Shown: positions 56,214 through 64,000 of the stretch, piece after piece
Layout of the letters: the number at the start of each line of letters is the position of its first letter
How positions within the stretch are numbered: the first letter of the stretch is position 1
Assembly: GCA_965372405.1 (NCBI GenBank)
Contig: CBDVCE010000003.1
Coordinates: 1-64,000 of the forward strand
Length of the DNA: 64,000 nucleotides
Direction of reading: 5' to 3'
DNA from: Sunxiuqinia sp965372405
GTDB lineage: Bacteria; Bacteroidota; Bacteroidia; Bacteroidales; Prolixibacteraceae
Made by a program: the position numbers and the translations under genes
The notes under the pieces: generated by a model
What the model saw: only the letters and a program-made list of their open reading frames with translations
What the model was told of the DNA's origin: nothing
Database searches by the model: none

Positions 56214-57719
56214 TTAGTTTGTAATAATCCCAAAATCATTATCATTTAAATTAAACTGACTTAAAGTAGAAATACTCTTAGCTGGTAACTGAACGGTAAT
56301 TACTTTATTCTTTAATTGTGAATAAGACTTTATCGGATTCAGTTTAAAGTTCTCATCATTAAGTGTTGGTTTTGTTATTTGATATAGGAAAAGTTCACCT
56401 TCAATATGGCTTTCAATTTGGATATCGGCATTAAGCACTTTATTGCTTTTATTAAGAATATAGATTGTTAGTTCTCCAGATGGGCTTTCAAGTGTTTGGC
56501 ATAAAATATCCGGATTGTCGCTGACCGTTGTTTCAACCACCTTTGAATTTTTAGCATTGAAACGGGTAATAATACCATAACCATAATATGCCACAGGTTC
56601 TGGAACTACCTCTTTTAAGTATTCTTTCTTTTCAATATCCCAGGTTCTAATAAGTTGCCATTGACCGTCCAGATCGCCCCGGTTAGTATAACTCCAACGG
56701 TTAAAGGCATGAACTCCAACTTCTATTCCTCTTAATATTGATTCCATGTTTGAAAGAGCAGCTTCAAATGTTTTTGGACCAGGATGACTGTCCTTCCATC
56801 CTAAATTCATATTTCCTATCTCTGATAAGAACATAGGCTTGTTTTTGCTTTTTGCCCATTGAGCCCATTGAGACAGGGTGTCCTGTTGATGATGATTTAA
56901 TCCATGGTAAGAATGAATATCATAAGCTCCTATATATTCATCAAAGTCAATTTTGCTAGCATCAAATGCAGGTAAATCGGTCCAATCTGGACCAGAAATT
57001 GGAACTACTATTCCTTTTGCATCAAGAGCTCCTCTTACTGCTTTTAATGCTGGTGTTAATGGAGCATCTTCCGGACCAGTACTCCACCAGCTCCCCCAAT
57101 TCCCTCCAGGAGGTTCGTTCGTAAGGCACAACCATTTTATGCAGGTATAGTTTTTTTTCTCTACTAAGTATGAAACCAAAGTAGAAAGACCTGTGGCAAA
57201 ATCATCAATTGATTTTGGGGCACTCAACAACGGTTGCACATCAGGATATGAATTCCATTTAACATTGCTCCACATTTGTTGTAGAAACACATCAGCATTA
57301 TTTTCCTCACACCAATCAAGGATTTTATATAAAGCCTGCATCTCTTCATTGTCCCAGTCAAACTTATTTCTTTCTGGTTCATACATCCTAGCACTTAACT
57401 CAACCCTGATCCAATTTATTCCAAGCCATTTGGCATGGTCATAGATTTGGTTCCAGGCATCCGTGTTACTAACAGGAGGATTACCACCCCATGCACTCCC
57501 TCTGGAGTTAGAGTAACGTAAAGCCCATTTGTATTCTTCGCTTTCATCTATTTTAGCTTCGCTAATTGCATGCCATGAGGCACCAATGCCACCGGACATC
57601 AAATATTTAACATTATTCTTATTGATAGAAATTGTCACATCACTTTCTTGAACTTTGTTAATACATCCTGATAAAAAAAAGACACTTAACAGTATTCCAA
57701 AAAAAATATTAATTCTCAT
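56214..57719 (-). CDS. clan GH-A (TIM-barrel) glycoside hydrolase-like lipoprotein
   Basis: A 501-residue lipoprotein (lipobox LSGC at about 19). The middle is a TIM-barrel of the retaining clan GH-A: acid/base Glu202 in LCLTNEPPGGNW and nucleophile Glu300 in FLSEIGNMN at the ends of strands 4 and 7, with YDIHSYHG between. A short C-terminal beta-sandwich follows (about 410-490, IYILNKSN). It resembles GH5/GH39-like proteins but I cannot assign a family. It would act on a beta-linked sugar, a minority among the alpha-acting enzymes here. It is embedded between the six-hairpin gene (6 bases) and a sulfatase (3 bases). Confidence 0.82.
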   Translation of the reverse strand: MRINIFFGILLSVFFLSGCINKVQESDVTISINKNNVKYLMSGGIGASWHAISEAKIDESEEYKWALRYSNSRGSAWGGNPPVSNTDAWNQIYDHAKWLGINWIRVELSARMYEPERNKFDWDNEEMQALYKILDWCEENNADVFLQQMWSNVKWNSYPDVQPLLSAPKSIDDFATGLSTLVSYLVEKKNYTCIKWLCLTNEPPGGNWGSWWSTGPEDAPLTPALKAVRGALDAKGIVVPISGPDWTDLPAFDASKIDFDEYIGAYDIHSYHGLNHHQQDTLSQWAQWAKSKNKPMFLSEIGNMNLGWKDSHPGPKTFEAALSNMESILRGIEVGVHAFNRWSYTNRGDLDGQWQLIRTWDIEKKEYLKEVVPEPVAYYGYGIITRFNAKNSKVVETTVSDNPDILCQTLESPSGELTIYILNKSNKVLNADIQIESHIEGELFLYQITKPTLNDENFKLNPIKSYSQLKNKVITVQLPAKSISTLSQFNLNDNDFGIITN

Positions 57720-57725
57720 GATAAA

Positions 57726-59024
57726 TTATTTATCTGTTTTTACGGCTTCTTCAAGAATTAAAATTGCAATATAAAGCACCCCTGCAGACCCTCTAAAAGT
57801 TCCAGAACCAGTCGGCTCATTATCTTTTGTATACCATTCATAAAAGCCATCATTCTTCATTACACGGTCAGTCATTGGGACAAGCTCATCATAAGCTTCT
57901 TCTATAAATCCATATTTCACAAGTTGCTGAATCATCCGGCCTCCAAACCAAGTCCAATCTCCACCATTTTGATAACCATATTCAGTCATTCCTTTGTTCT
58001 CAAATGCCCATGCCGGATATGTTGGATACATTGTTAAACCGATAGATCCAGCACCTGATGCTTTTACATTAGCAACCATCTTATCAATAGATGTCTTTAT
58101 TTGCTTTTTATTTAGCAAACCAGCTTCAATAGCAACCGCAGTTCCGCCATGATAGTATATTTCATTTTCATTGAAATCAGCAGGATAAGGAGAACCATCC
58201 AGATAAACGTGAGGGATGAATTTTTGATTCGCATCATCCCAAAGGTGCTTCATGGTATTTTCAGCAATTCCATTGCGAATAGATTGCCATTTATTTTTCG
58301 ATGACGGCACAATTTCCATCATATTATCCAGGGCAATAACCAGCATTGCATTGTCATAAATATCCAGACAATATTTGGTTTCATCGGTGATGTAAACTCC
58401 CCATGGGTGACAATGCTGTACATCTCCCCAGTCTGCTGTAGTTGCACCCCAAATAAGACCGTACTTTTCACTCCAGCGGTGGTTTAACAAAAACTCCATT
58501 GACCACTCCAAACGCTCAGCTACAGTTTTATCTCCAACTTTTTCACTCAGAAAATCAGTGTCACCTGTCTTTTTTACGTACTTATAAACTGCCTGTACTA
58601 ATGATGTCTCATGATCAGTTTCAACCGTATTTTTGTGTCCTGCATAATCAGGTTCTAAGTCAGTGAAAATGTATTTATACCCAACATCAGATTGAACCGC
58701 TTTACTTTTTGGGATAAACCCATCAATTATATTTCCATCTTCACGCTGCAATCTAAAAAACACAAGAAGGTTTTTCTTTAAGGTTTCAATAGGATACACT
58801 TCTGCAGATAACTCGATAAACGTATTATAATCACGAATCCAAACCTCACCATATCCATCTCCTGCATTAAATCCGGATTTCACAATTTCGAGAGCTTTAT
58901 TTTTTACAAATGCAAAACCCTCATTCGTTTCAATTTTCTCTTTTAATTCAGCACTTACCTTTTGATTGTTCACACAACTGAACATTTGTAAGCTCACTAG
59001 TATTACTAAAACTATTTTTCTCAT
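57726..59024 (-). CDS. six-hairpin glycosidase-like lipoprotein (copy B)
   Basis: A 432-residue homologue of the protein at 43336-44658, with lipobox MFSC near 17. Shared motifs: VWIRDYNTF (Asp65), NTVETDHETS, ADWGDVQ, YYHGGTAVAIEAG and NGGDWTWFGGRMIQQL. It has extra residues around HPWGVYITDETK. The strict conservation of Asp/Glu in these motifs argues for an active (alpha/alpha)6 glycosidase, but the family and substrate are not known to me. It lies 16 bases after a GH92 with Gln at the acid position, repeating the pairing seen at 40-44 kb. Confidence 0.8.
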   Translation of the reverse strand: MRKIVLVILVSLQMFSCVNNQKVSAELKEKIETNEGFAFVKNKALEIVKSGFNAGDGYGEVWIRDYNTFIELSAEVYPIETLKKNLLVFFRLQREDGNIIDGFIPKSKAVQSDVGYKYIFTDLEPDYAGHKNTVETDHETSLVQAVYKYVKKTGDTDFLSEKVGDKTVAERLEWSMEFLLNHRWSEKYGLIWGATTADWGDVQHCHPWGVYITDETKYCLDIYDNAMLVIALDNMMEIVPSSKNKWQSIRNGIAENTMKHLWDDANQKFIPHVYLDGSPYPADFNENEIYYHGGTAVAIEAGLLNKKQIKTSIDKMVANVKASGAGSIGLTMYPTYPAWAFENKGMTEYGYQNGGDWTWFGGRMIQQLVKYGFIEEAYDELVPMTDRVMKNDGFYEWYTKDNEPTGSGTFRGSAGVLYIAILILEEAVKTDK

Positions 59025-59040
59025 TTTTATCTATTTATGA

Positions 59041-61437
59041 TTATTTCGTACTCATTGATGGTGGAGCAATTTCTATTCCCCACTCTTTATTAGGTTCATT
59101 CCCCATCTCAAACCGAAGGATTCCACCATTTGTTAGCAAAGACCTATTAATCCAACAATTCTCAATCACTTCATCATTAAAAAAAGCCGATTGTAAATAG
59201 ATATTTTCTTTCGAATTATTATTGGTTTCAATTACCAATTCTTTTCCTGAATAGTAATTATTGTCTAGCTTGATTGTTATTTTATCAAAGATAGGACTAC
59301 CAAATTGAAATGTTGGATTCGCAGCTGCATGCCCCTGAACATCAAACAATCCTATTGAAGCCATTACATACCATGCTCCTAATTGTCCCTGATCTTCGTC
59401 TTGTCCGTAGCCATAACCATGAAGTGGTGTTGTTCCATAAAATTCATTGCAAATAGTACGTGTCCATTTTTGTGTTAGCCATGGTTTTCCTGAATAATTA
59501 AATAGCCACGATTGGTGCAAACAAGGTTGGTTTCCATGATTATATAATTTTTCAACTCCAGAGAAACTATCAACTTCTTTTCCACCTCCGAAAGTCGACT
59601 TTTGGCTTTCAGTAAACGTTTTCTCAAGTCGTTCGTTAAATAAATCCTTTCCAATTGCATCAATTAAACCAGCCTGATCGTGTGGCACATACCAAGTGTA
59701 CTGGTATCCATTCCCCTCTTGAAATCCTTTCCATCCTTTCATTGGATCGAAGTCTTTCATGAAGTTTCCATTCTCAAGCTTTGGTCTGATAAATTTCGTT
59801 TCAGTATCAAAAATATTCTTCCAGTACCCGGCTTGTTTCATAAGGATATCAGAATCATTATTGTGTCCCAGCGATTGTGCCATTTGAGCTACTGCATAAG
59901 AACTAAAGGCAAATTCCAGCGTATGTGAACATCCGAAATTAAATGTCCATCCATTTGAAATTTTGAAGTCAATGGAAGGAATGTATCCATCTTTGACGAA
60001 ATAGCTAAGGTCATATTTGCCGTTTCCTGAATTTCGTCCTTCATATTCCAATTCGTTTTTCAGGGCTGCTTCATATCCAGTCTTCAGATCAAAATCGCGA
60101 ATCCCACAATTGTATGCAGAGGCCATAAAAAGTGCCTGAAAATTTGTTTGTACTCCATTTGTGTATGCTCCTGCAGCCATACCGTCGTGCAACCAACCTG
60201 AATTTTTATAGAAGTCGATGTTTGTTTGTACATAGTTGCTCATAAAATCAGGATAAGCCAACGACCACACCTGACCTAAATTCCAGAATGCTCCCCAAAT
60301 TCCATCAGTATTATGATGATTGTACTTTGGTTTTCCATTTTCATCTAATGGAATTTGAGCAATTGTATTGTCATGCTGAATATATTGCCCGTTAACATCA
60401 CTTGCCAGACCTCTACCTAACAAAGCATGGTATAAGGCAGTGTAAAACTTCACCCGATCTTTCTCTTCTCCTCCTTCAACTTGTATCTTCCCTAATTTCT
60501 GATTCCACTTTATATTTGCGGTTTCCTTTACTGAGGCAAAAGTTTGATCTGTACTTTCAGTTTTTAGATTTATTCTTGCATTTTCAATGCTGGTGTATGA
60601 TAATCCAACCTGCATTTCAATTTGCTCATTGGCGGAAGTTGAAAAACTTAAATACATTCCATTTTCGATGGCATTGCTTTCCTTTGCTCCCTCTGAAATC
60701 TGTTCATTTACAAAAGTTCCAAATGATTCTGGTTTTTTATCCGTCTTAATTACAAAGTACATGGTCACTCTATTATCAGGATCACAGAAAGTGAGATATT
60801 CCGGTAGGGTTTCAATGTAACCTTCTACCTCGTAATTGTCTGTCATCCTTACAAAAGCATCGGTAACTGTTTTACTTTCACCTTGCATATGACCAACGTC
60901 AATAATTAAATTCGATCTGGTAGATTCAGGGAAAGTATAGCGATGAAATCCAACTCGCTCAGTAGCTGTTAGCTCTGCTTTTATTTGATAATCTTTTAAT
61001 TGAACAGAATAATAGCCGGGTTCAGCAAGCTCAGTTTCTTTATCGAAACGAGAACGATAGCCATCATCAGGCTTTTCCAGTGTCCCCGGAACAGTTTTCA
61101 ATTTGCCAGTTGTTGGCATTACAACTAATCCACCAATCTGAAACTCATGAAAATGCCCAAAACCTTCAATTGACGTGTGTCGATTATCGTATCCCTGAGG
61201 TAGCCAACTTCCTGGCCCATTATAAGCATTGGTGTGTGGTGCCAATTTTGCCATACCAAATGGCAATGCTGCTGGAGTATAAAAAAACCAGCGACCATGA
61301 ACTGAACCAATTTGTGGATCAACATAAGAAACAGCATCAAATTGGGATTCAATATTTTGGTTAGTAGCACAATTTGTTAAAAGTGCTACAACTCCAAAAA
61401 TGATTAACAGTCTACTGAGTTTTTTGTCTACTAACAT
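59041..61437 (-). CDS. GH92 family lipoprotein with Gln at the acid position
   Basis: A 798-residue GH92 protein with a lipobox LTNC near residue 23; the start overlaps the permease stop by 26 bases. The core begins SYVDPQIGSVHGRWFFYTPA and contains GFGHFHEFQIGG. The acid position reads GNQPCLHQSW with Gln637 in place of Glu; the base motif is QDEDQGQLGAW. It groups by these features with the GH92 at 40202 and 46533 (HGRWFFYTPA and ARSRWMIAPGP-like entries) rather than with the two left-hand GH92. Possible role: removal of mannose linked through phosphate, or a different mannose-like substrate. Confidence 0.92.
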   Translation of the reverse strand: MLVDKKLSRLLIIFGVVALLTNCATNQNIESQFDAVSYVDPQIGSVHGRWFFYTPAALPFGMAKLAPHTNAYNGPGSWLPQGYDNRHTSIEGFGHFHEFQIGGLVVMPTTGKLKTVPGTLEKPDDGYRSRFDKETELAEPGYYSVQLKDYQIKAELTATERVGFHRYTFPESTRSNLIIDVGHMQGESKTVTDAFVRMTDNYEVEGYIETLPEYLTFCDPDNRVTMYFVIKTDKKPESFGTFVNEQISEGAKESNAIENGMYLSFSTSANEQIEMQVGLSYTSIENARINLKTESTDQTFASVKETANIKWNQKLGKIQVEGGEEKDRVKFYTALYHALLGRGLASDVNGQYIQHDNTIAQIPLDENGKPKYNHHNTDGIWGAFWNLGQVWSLAYPDFMSNYVQTNIDFYKNSGWLHDGMAAGAYTNGVQTNFQALFMASAYNCGIRDFDLKTGYEAALKNELEYEGRNSGNGKYDLSYFVKDGYIPSIDFKISNGWTFNFGCSHTLEFAFSSYAVAQMAQSLGHNNDSDILMKQAGYWKNIFDTETKFIRPKLENGNFMKDFDPMKGWKGFQEGNGYQYTWYVPHDQAGLIDAIGKDLFNERLEKTFTESQKSTFGGGKEVDSFSGVEKLYNHGNQPCLHQSWLFNYSGKPWLTQKWTRTICNEFYGTTPLHGYGYGQDEDQGQLGAWYVMASIGLFDVQGHAAANPTFQFGSPIFDKITIKLDNNYYSGKELVIETNNNSKENIYLQSAFFNDEVIENCWINRSLLTNGGILRFEMGNEPNKEWGIEIAPPSMSTK

Positions 61438-62572
61438 AAAGCGAAACGAATAAAATGAAACAAATAGAAACTACGAGTACCATTACTGAAGCAGTTACAG
61501 TGGCAATATCGGCAATCCAGCCCATTAGTGGAGGCAAAACAGCCCCACCGGAAACGGCCATAATCATTAATCCTGAAATCTCATTTGCTCGTTCGGGGAA
61601 ACGTTCAACTGTTAATGAAAATACGAGTGGAAAAATATTAGCAATACCTAATCCAATAATGAAAATAATGATCAGAGCTATTAATTCTGTTGGAGCAAAA
61701 ACTAAACCAATAATTGAAAGTAATCCTAATACTGAAGACCAGATAAAAAACTTACGAGAAGATAGCTTGGCAAGCATAATAGCTCCTCCAAAAGTTCCTA
61801 GCATCTTGCCAAAGAAATAAAGGCTTCGGGCTGATTCAGCCAATGTTTGTTCAGAGCTAAATTTCCCCAACAAGAACTGACCAGATACTGCATTAACACC
61901 AACATCAATACCTACAACAAGAAAAATGCAAACAACCATAACAACAACAAATCCATTCCCCAGCAATTTAAATGAAGAAGCGAAAGTTGCTCGTTGCTCT
62001 GTATTTTTAGTTTCTTCAATTTTTGTTGAAGCCAACCATGCTACTGTTAATATTGAGACTACACCAAATACAATAAATAGAATTTTCCAGTCACCATATT
62101 GTGCCGCAAGCCAACCAGCAAGAGGTGCTGCCATCATTGATCCAACAGCTTTTACAAATTGAGAAAGACTCAAGAAACTAGATCTTCTGTTTGAAGGAAC
62201 TACATCTACCAATAATGGATTTGCAGATACTTGTACAATCGTATTTCCAATTCCTAGAAATGCAAAGCCAAGTAGTACCATCTCAAAAGTGTAAAACATA
62301 AATGGAAACAAAAGCCCAAGAGCAGTTATAACCATTCCAATATTTAAAACATTCCTTTTTCCAATGCGGTCTTGTAGTACACCTATCGGAACTGATAAAA
62401 CAAAAAACCAAAGAAACACAGCAGAAGGAATCAACTGTGCCATGGTATTGCTCAATCCGAATTCAAGTTTTACACGGTCTACTCCAATACCAACCAGGTC
62501 GCAAAAACTCATTACAAAGAAGGCCATTAATACAGGAGTGACCAGTTTCAGGGAAATTTTTGATTTAGGCAT
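61412..62572 (-). CDS. FHS/FucP-type MFS sugar permease
   Basis: A 386-residue inner-membrane sugar:proton symporter-like protein with 12 predicted hydrophobic segments. The N-terminal pattern (FFVMSFCDLVGIGVDRVKLEFGLS) and VQVSANPLL with the NRRSSFLSLSQF loop are typical of FucP-like permeases of Bacteroidota. Being next to a ROK kinase and a GntR-type regulator, it most likely imports the mannose released outside. Fucose is an alternative given the GH29 enzyme. It is 19 bases after the kinase gene. Confidence 0.88.
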   Translation of the reverse strand: MPKSKISLKLVTPVLMAFFVMSFCDLVGIGVDRVKLEFGLSNTMAQLIPSAVFLWFFVLSVPIGVLQDRIGKRNVLNIGMVITALGLLFPFMFYTFEMVLLGFAFLGIGNTIVQVSANPLLVDVVPSNRRSSFLSLSQFVKAVGSMMAAPLAGWLAAQYGDWKILFIVFGVVSILTVAWLASTKIEETKNTEQRATFASSFKLLGNGFVVVMVVCIFLVVGIDVGVNAVSGQFLLGKFSSEQTLAESARSLYFFGKMLGTFGGAIMLAKLSSRKFFIWSSVLGLLSIIGLVFAPTELIALIIIFIIGLGIANIFPLVFSLTVERFPERANEISGLMIMAVSGGAVLPPLMGWIADIATVTASVMVLVVSICFILFVSLYVSRQKTQ

Positions 62573-62591
62573 TATATAAATTTTAAGATTT

Positions 62592-63530
62592 TTACATTTT
62601 CTTCAGTAAGGGCAGCACCTTTGCATAAAAAGAATCATCAACCAAAGTTGCACTTCCAATAAATGAGGCCGTTTCTTTCAACTCTGAAATGGAGATATTC
62701 ATATCCAAATTTTCTTCTTTCAGATAGTTATTCAGGCTTTCTTCAAAAAGTGGATATGCTCTGGAAATATTCCCTCCTATCACCAACATTTCAATTCCAA
62801 ATTTCAAAATCCAAGGCTTCAGAAATTGACCCATTTTCGAACCAAATTCATCAAAAAGCGATTTAGCAATAGGATCAGTTGCAACAAGGTCAGCCAGCTG
62901 TTTTACACCCGGAAGTGATGTACCTGTTCTATCCTTATATCGTTTTAAGAAACCACGTGTTGAAAAGTAATCATCAGCAATTCCATCCTCAAAAGGAATA
63001 TGCCAAACACAGCCTTGTTCAGGAACTTCTTCCCCATCCAATACTGGTAATCCTTCTCGAATAAAAGCTGAACCAAATCCAGTTCCTAAAGTAATAGACA
63101 ATGATCTGGATACATTTTCTGCTTTACCAACACTATCTTCACCAATTGCAAATGCAGTGGCATCATTAATAAACCGAATTTTAAAATCTCCAGGGAGATT
63201 TAAATATTTTCTGAGTTCAACCGGAACATCTAATCCATAAGTATTCTCATACTTACCATTTTGTCCTGTAAACAAAGAAATTCCTTTTTCATAGTTAAAA
63301 GGTCCAGGCATTGCAAATCCTATTCCTGCAATTTTATCGATGCCTGCAAGTTCCATTGTTTTTTTAATGGTATCTCCCCAAACTCCAATTATTACTTCAA
63401 AGCTGGCATGGTTATCCAAATCATTTTCAGCAAGTGTATTTTTTAAATATTTCCTTTTTGTCAAATCAAAAGCCGCACAACTAATGTGACTTCCTCCTAC
63501 ATCTACTCCAATTGCAATTTCTTTATTCAT
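62592..63530 (-). CDS. ROK-family sugar kinase (probable mannokinase/glucokinase)
   Basis: A 312-residue ROK kinase expected to phosphorylate mannose at C6. The phosphate-1 motif is GVDVGGSHISCAAF (from residue 8), the catalytic Asp lies in INDATAFAIGE, and the second phosphate motif is TLGTGFGSAFI. The usual ROK zinc-binding cysteines (CxCGxxGC) are missing; the region reads QGCVWHIPFEDG. Together with ManA at 44736 it gives mannose -> mannose-6-P -> fructose-6-P. It lies 7 bases after the regulator gene. Confidence 0.9.
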   Translation of the reverse strand: MNKEIAIGVDVGGSHISCAAFDLTKRKYLKNTLAENDLDNHASFEVIIGVWGDTIKKTMELAGIDKIAGIGFAMPGPFNYEKGISLFTGQNGKYENTYGLDVPVELRKYLNLPGDFKIRFINDATAFAIGEDSVGKAENVSRSLSITLGTGFGSAFIREGLPVLDGEEVPEQGCVWHIPFEDGIADDYFSTRGFLKRYKDRTGTSLPGVKQLADLVATDPIAKSLFDEFGSKMGQFLKPWILKFGIEMLVIGGNISRAYPLFEESLNNYLKEENLDMNISISELKETASFIGSATLVDDSFYAKVLPLLKKM

Positions 63531-63537
63531 CAGTGGT

Positions 63538-64000
63538 TTATCGTTTAATATTTATTGTATAGGTAAATTTATCTGCCCTATAAAAGCCCATATTATATTC
63601 CAGAGGCCTCTGTCCGGGATCAAGTACAAATCGTTCGCGAACCAAAACCGGTTCTCCTTTTTTAATCTTCAACCGTTTAGCAGTAATAACAGATGCTAAA
63701 CGAGCCTTAATCTTCTCGTTTGAAAATGTTGGTACAACATGAAAATCCTCTTCAAGAATATCATATAATGGACGCGAAAAATCTTCGTCTCCAGTTAAGC
63801 CAATCTTTGGATGAAAATAACTTTCAAAGTATACAAATGGTCCATCATCATCTCCACGTAATCTGCTCAATTTAAGTACAGGCTGATTTTCTTTTATCTC
63901 AAAAAACTTAGCTATTTTTTCAGTAGCCTCAACCCATTCAGTTGTTAGCAAATAATTATTAAACTTCACCCCTTTTTCGTTCATTTCCTGGGTAAAACTA
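63538..64000 (-). CDS. GntR-family regulator, C-terminal UTRA domain (cut by window edge)
   Basis: The first visible ATG is at 63984, but the frame continues upstream to the window edge without a stop (...SFTQE before MNEKG), so the gene is truncated here. What remains is a UTRA ligand-binding domain (LLTTEWVEATEKIAKFF, then PVLKLSRLRGDDDGPFVYFESYF, ending LEYNMGFYRADKFTYTI) typical of HutC-type GntR regulators that bind sugar phosphates or amino sugars. The N-terminal winged helix should lie outside. It is the first gene of the operon of permease, kinase and glycosidases, so it is probably autoregulatory and senses a mannose metabolite. Confidence 0.88.
   Translation of the reverse strand, partial: SFTQEMNEKGVKFNNYLLTTEWVEATEKIAKFFEIKENQPVLKLSRLRGDDDGPFVYFESYFHPKIGLTGDEDFSRPLYDILEEDFHVVPTFSNEKIKARLASVITAKRLKIKKGEPVLVRERFVLDPGQRPLEYNMGFYRADKFTYTINIKR

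Overview
The window reads as one large polysaccharide/glycoprotein-utilisation region of a Bacteroidota bacterium. The evidence is a SusC-type TonB-dependent receptor with an STN domain next to a FecR-type anti-sigma factor and an ECF sigma factor, many secreted lipoproteins with lipoboxes, a TAnnTTTG-type promoter in front of the one forward gene, and a low-GC genome. Five sulfatases beside many exo-glycosidases suggest a marine or algal-associated member (Marinilabiliales/Prolixibacteraceae-like), but the taxon is an inference. Almost every gene lies on the minus strand.

Layout, low to high coordinates (transcription runs the other way). 1-5.3 kb: sigma factor -> FecR -> SusC; no SusD partner is inside the window. 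5.8-12.7 kb: GH92, GH130, an MFS permease and GH92, ending in a clear terminator; this order resembles Bacteroides N-glycan loci. 12.7-13.1 kb: an intergenic array of six imperfect palindromic units with a 41-42 bp period. 13.1-31.1 kb: a long operon running from three tandem GH38 enzymes through a URO-D-type protein, a cellobiose/mannose 2-epimerase, a frameshifted sugar porter, a second URO-D-type (zinc-motif) methyltransferase-like protein and two sulfatases to a calcineurin-like phosphatase. 31.3-32.2 kb: the only forward gene, an AraC regulator divergent from the GH38 operon. 32.3-33.5 kb: an orphan TrpB. 33.7-40.1 kb: a divergent GH38 and a triheme double-propeller protein that share an almost identical leader and signal peptide. 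40.2-64.0 kb: a run of three GH92 enzymes, two six-hairpin glycosidases, a clan GH-A glycosidase, a GH29 fucosidase, three sulfatases, mannose-6-phosphate isomerase, an FHS-type sugar permease, a ROK kinase and the C-terminal part of a GntR/UTRA regulator cut by the window edge.

The genes fit one theme: stripping an alpha-mannose-rich, sulfated and probably phosphorylated and fucosylated glycan from its ends. Five GH92 and four GH38 enzymes would release mannose. Sulfatases, the fucosidase and the phosphatase would remove decorations. The FHS permease, ROK kinase and ManA would carry mannose to fructose-6-phosphate, while GH130 and the 2-epimerase would handle a beta-mannosyl core disaccharide. 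Three of the five GH92 proteins carry Gln where the other two have the catalytic-acid Glu, a change known from a mannose-1-phospho-6-mannose-cleaving GH92; together with the phosphatase this suggests a phosphomannan branch. Less expected members are the triheme double-propeller protein, the URO-D/corrinoid-methyltransferase-like pair, an orphan TrpB, and the two GH92(Gln)/six-hairpin pairings. No endo-acting mannanase (GH76, GH99) is visible.
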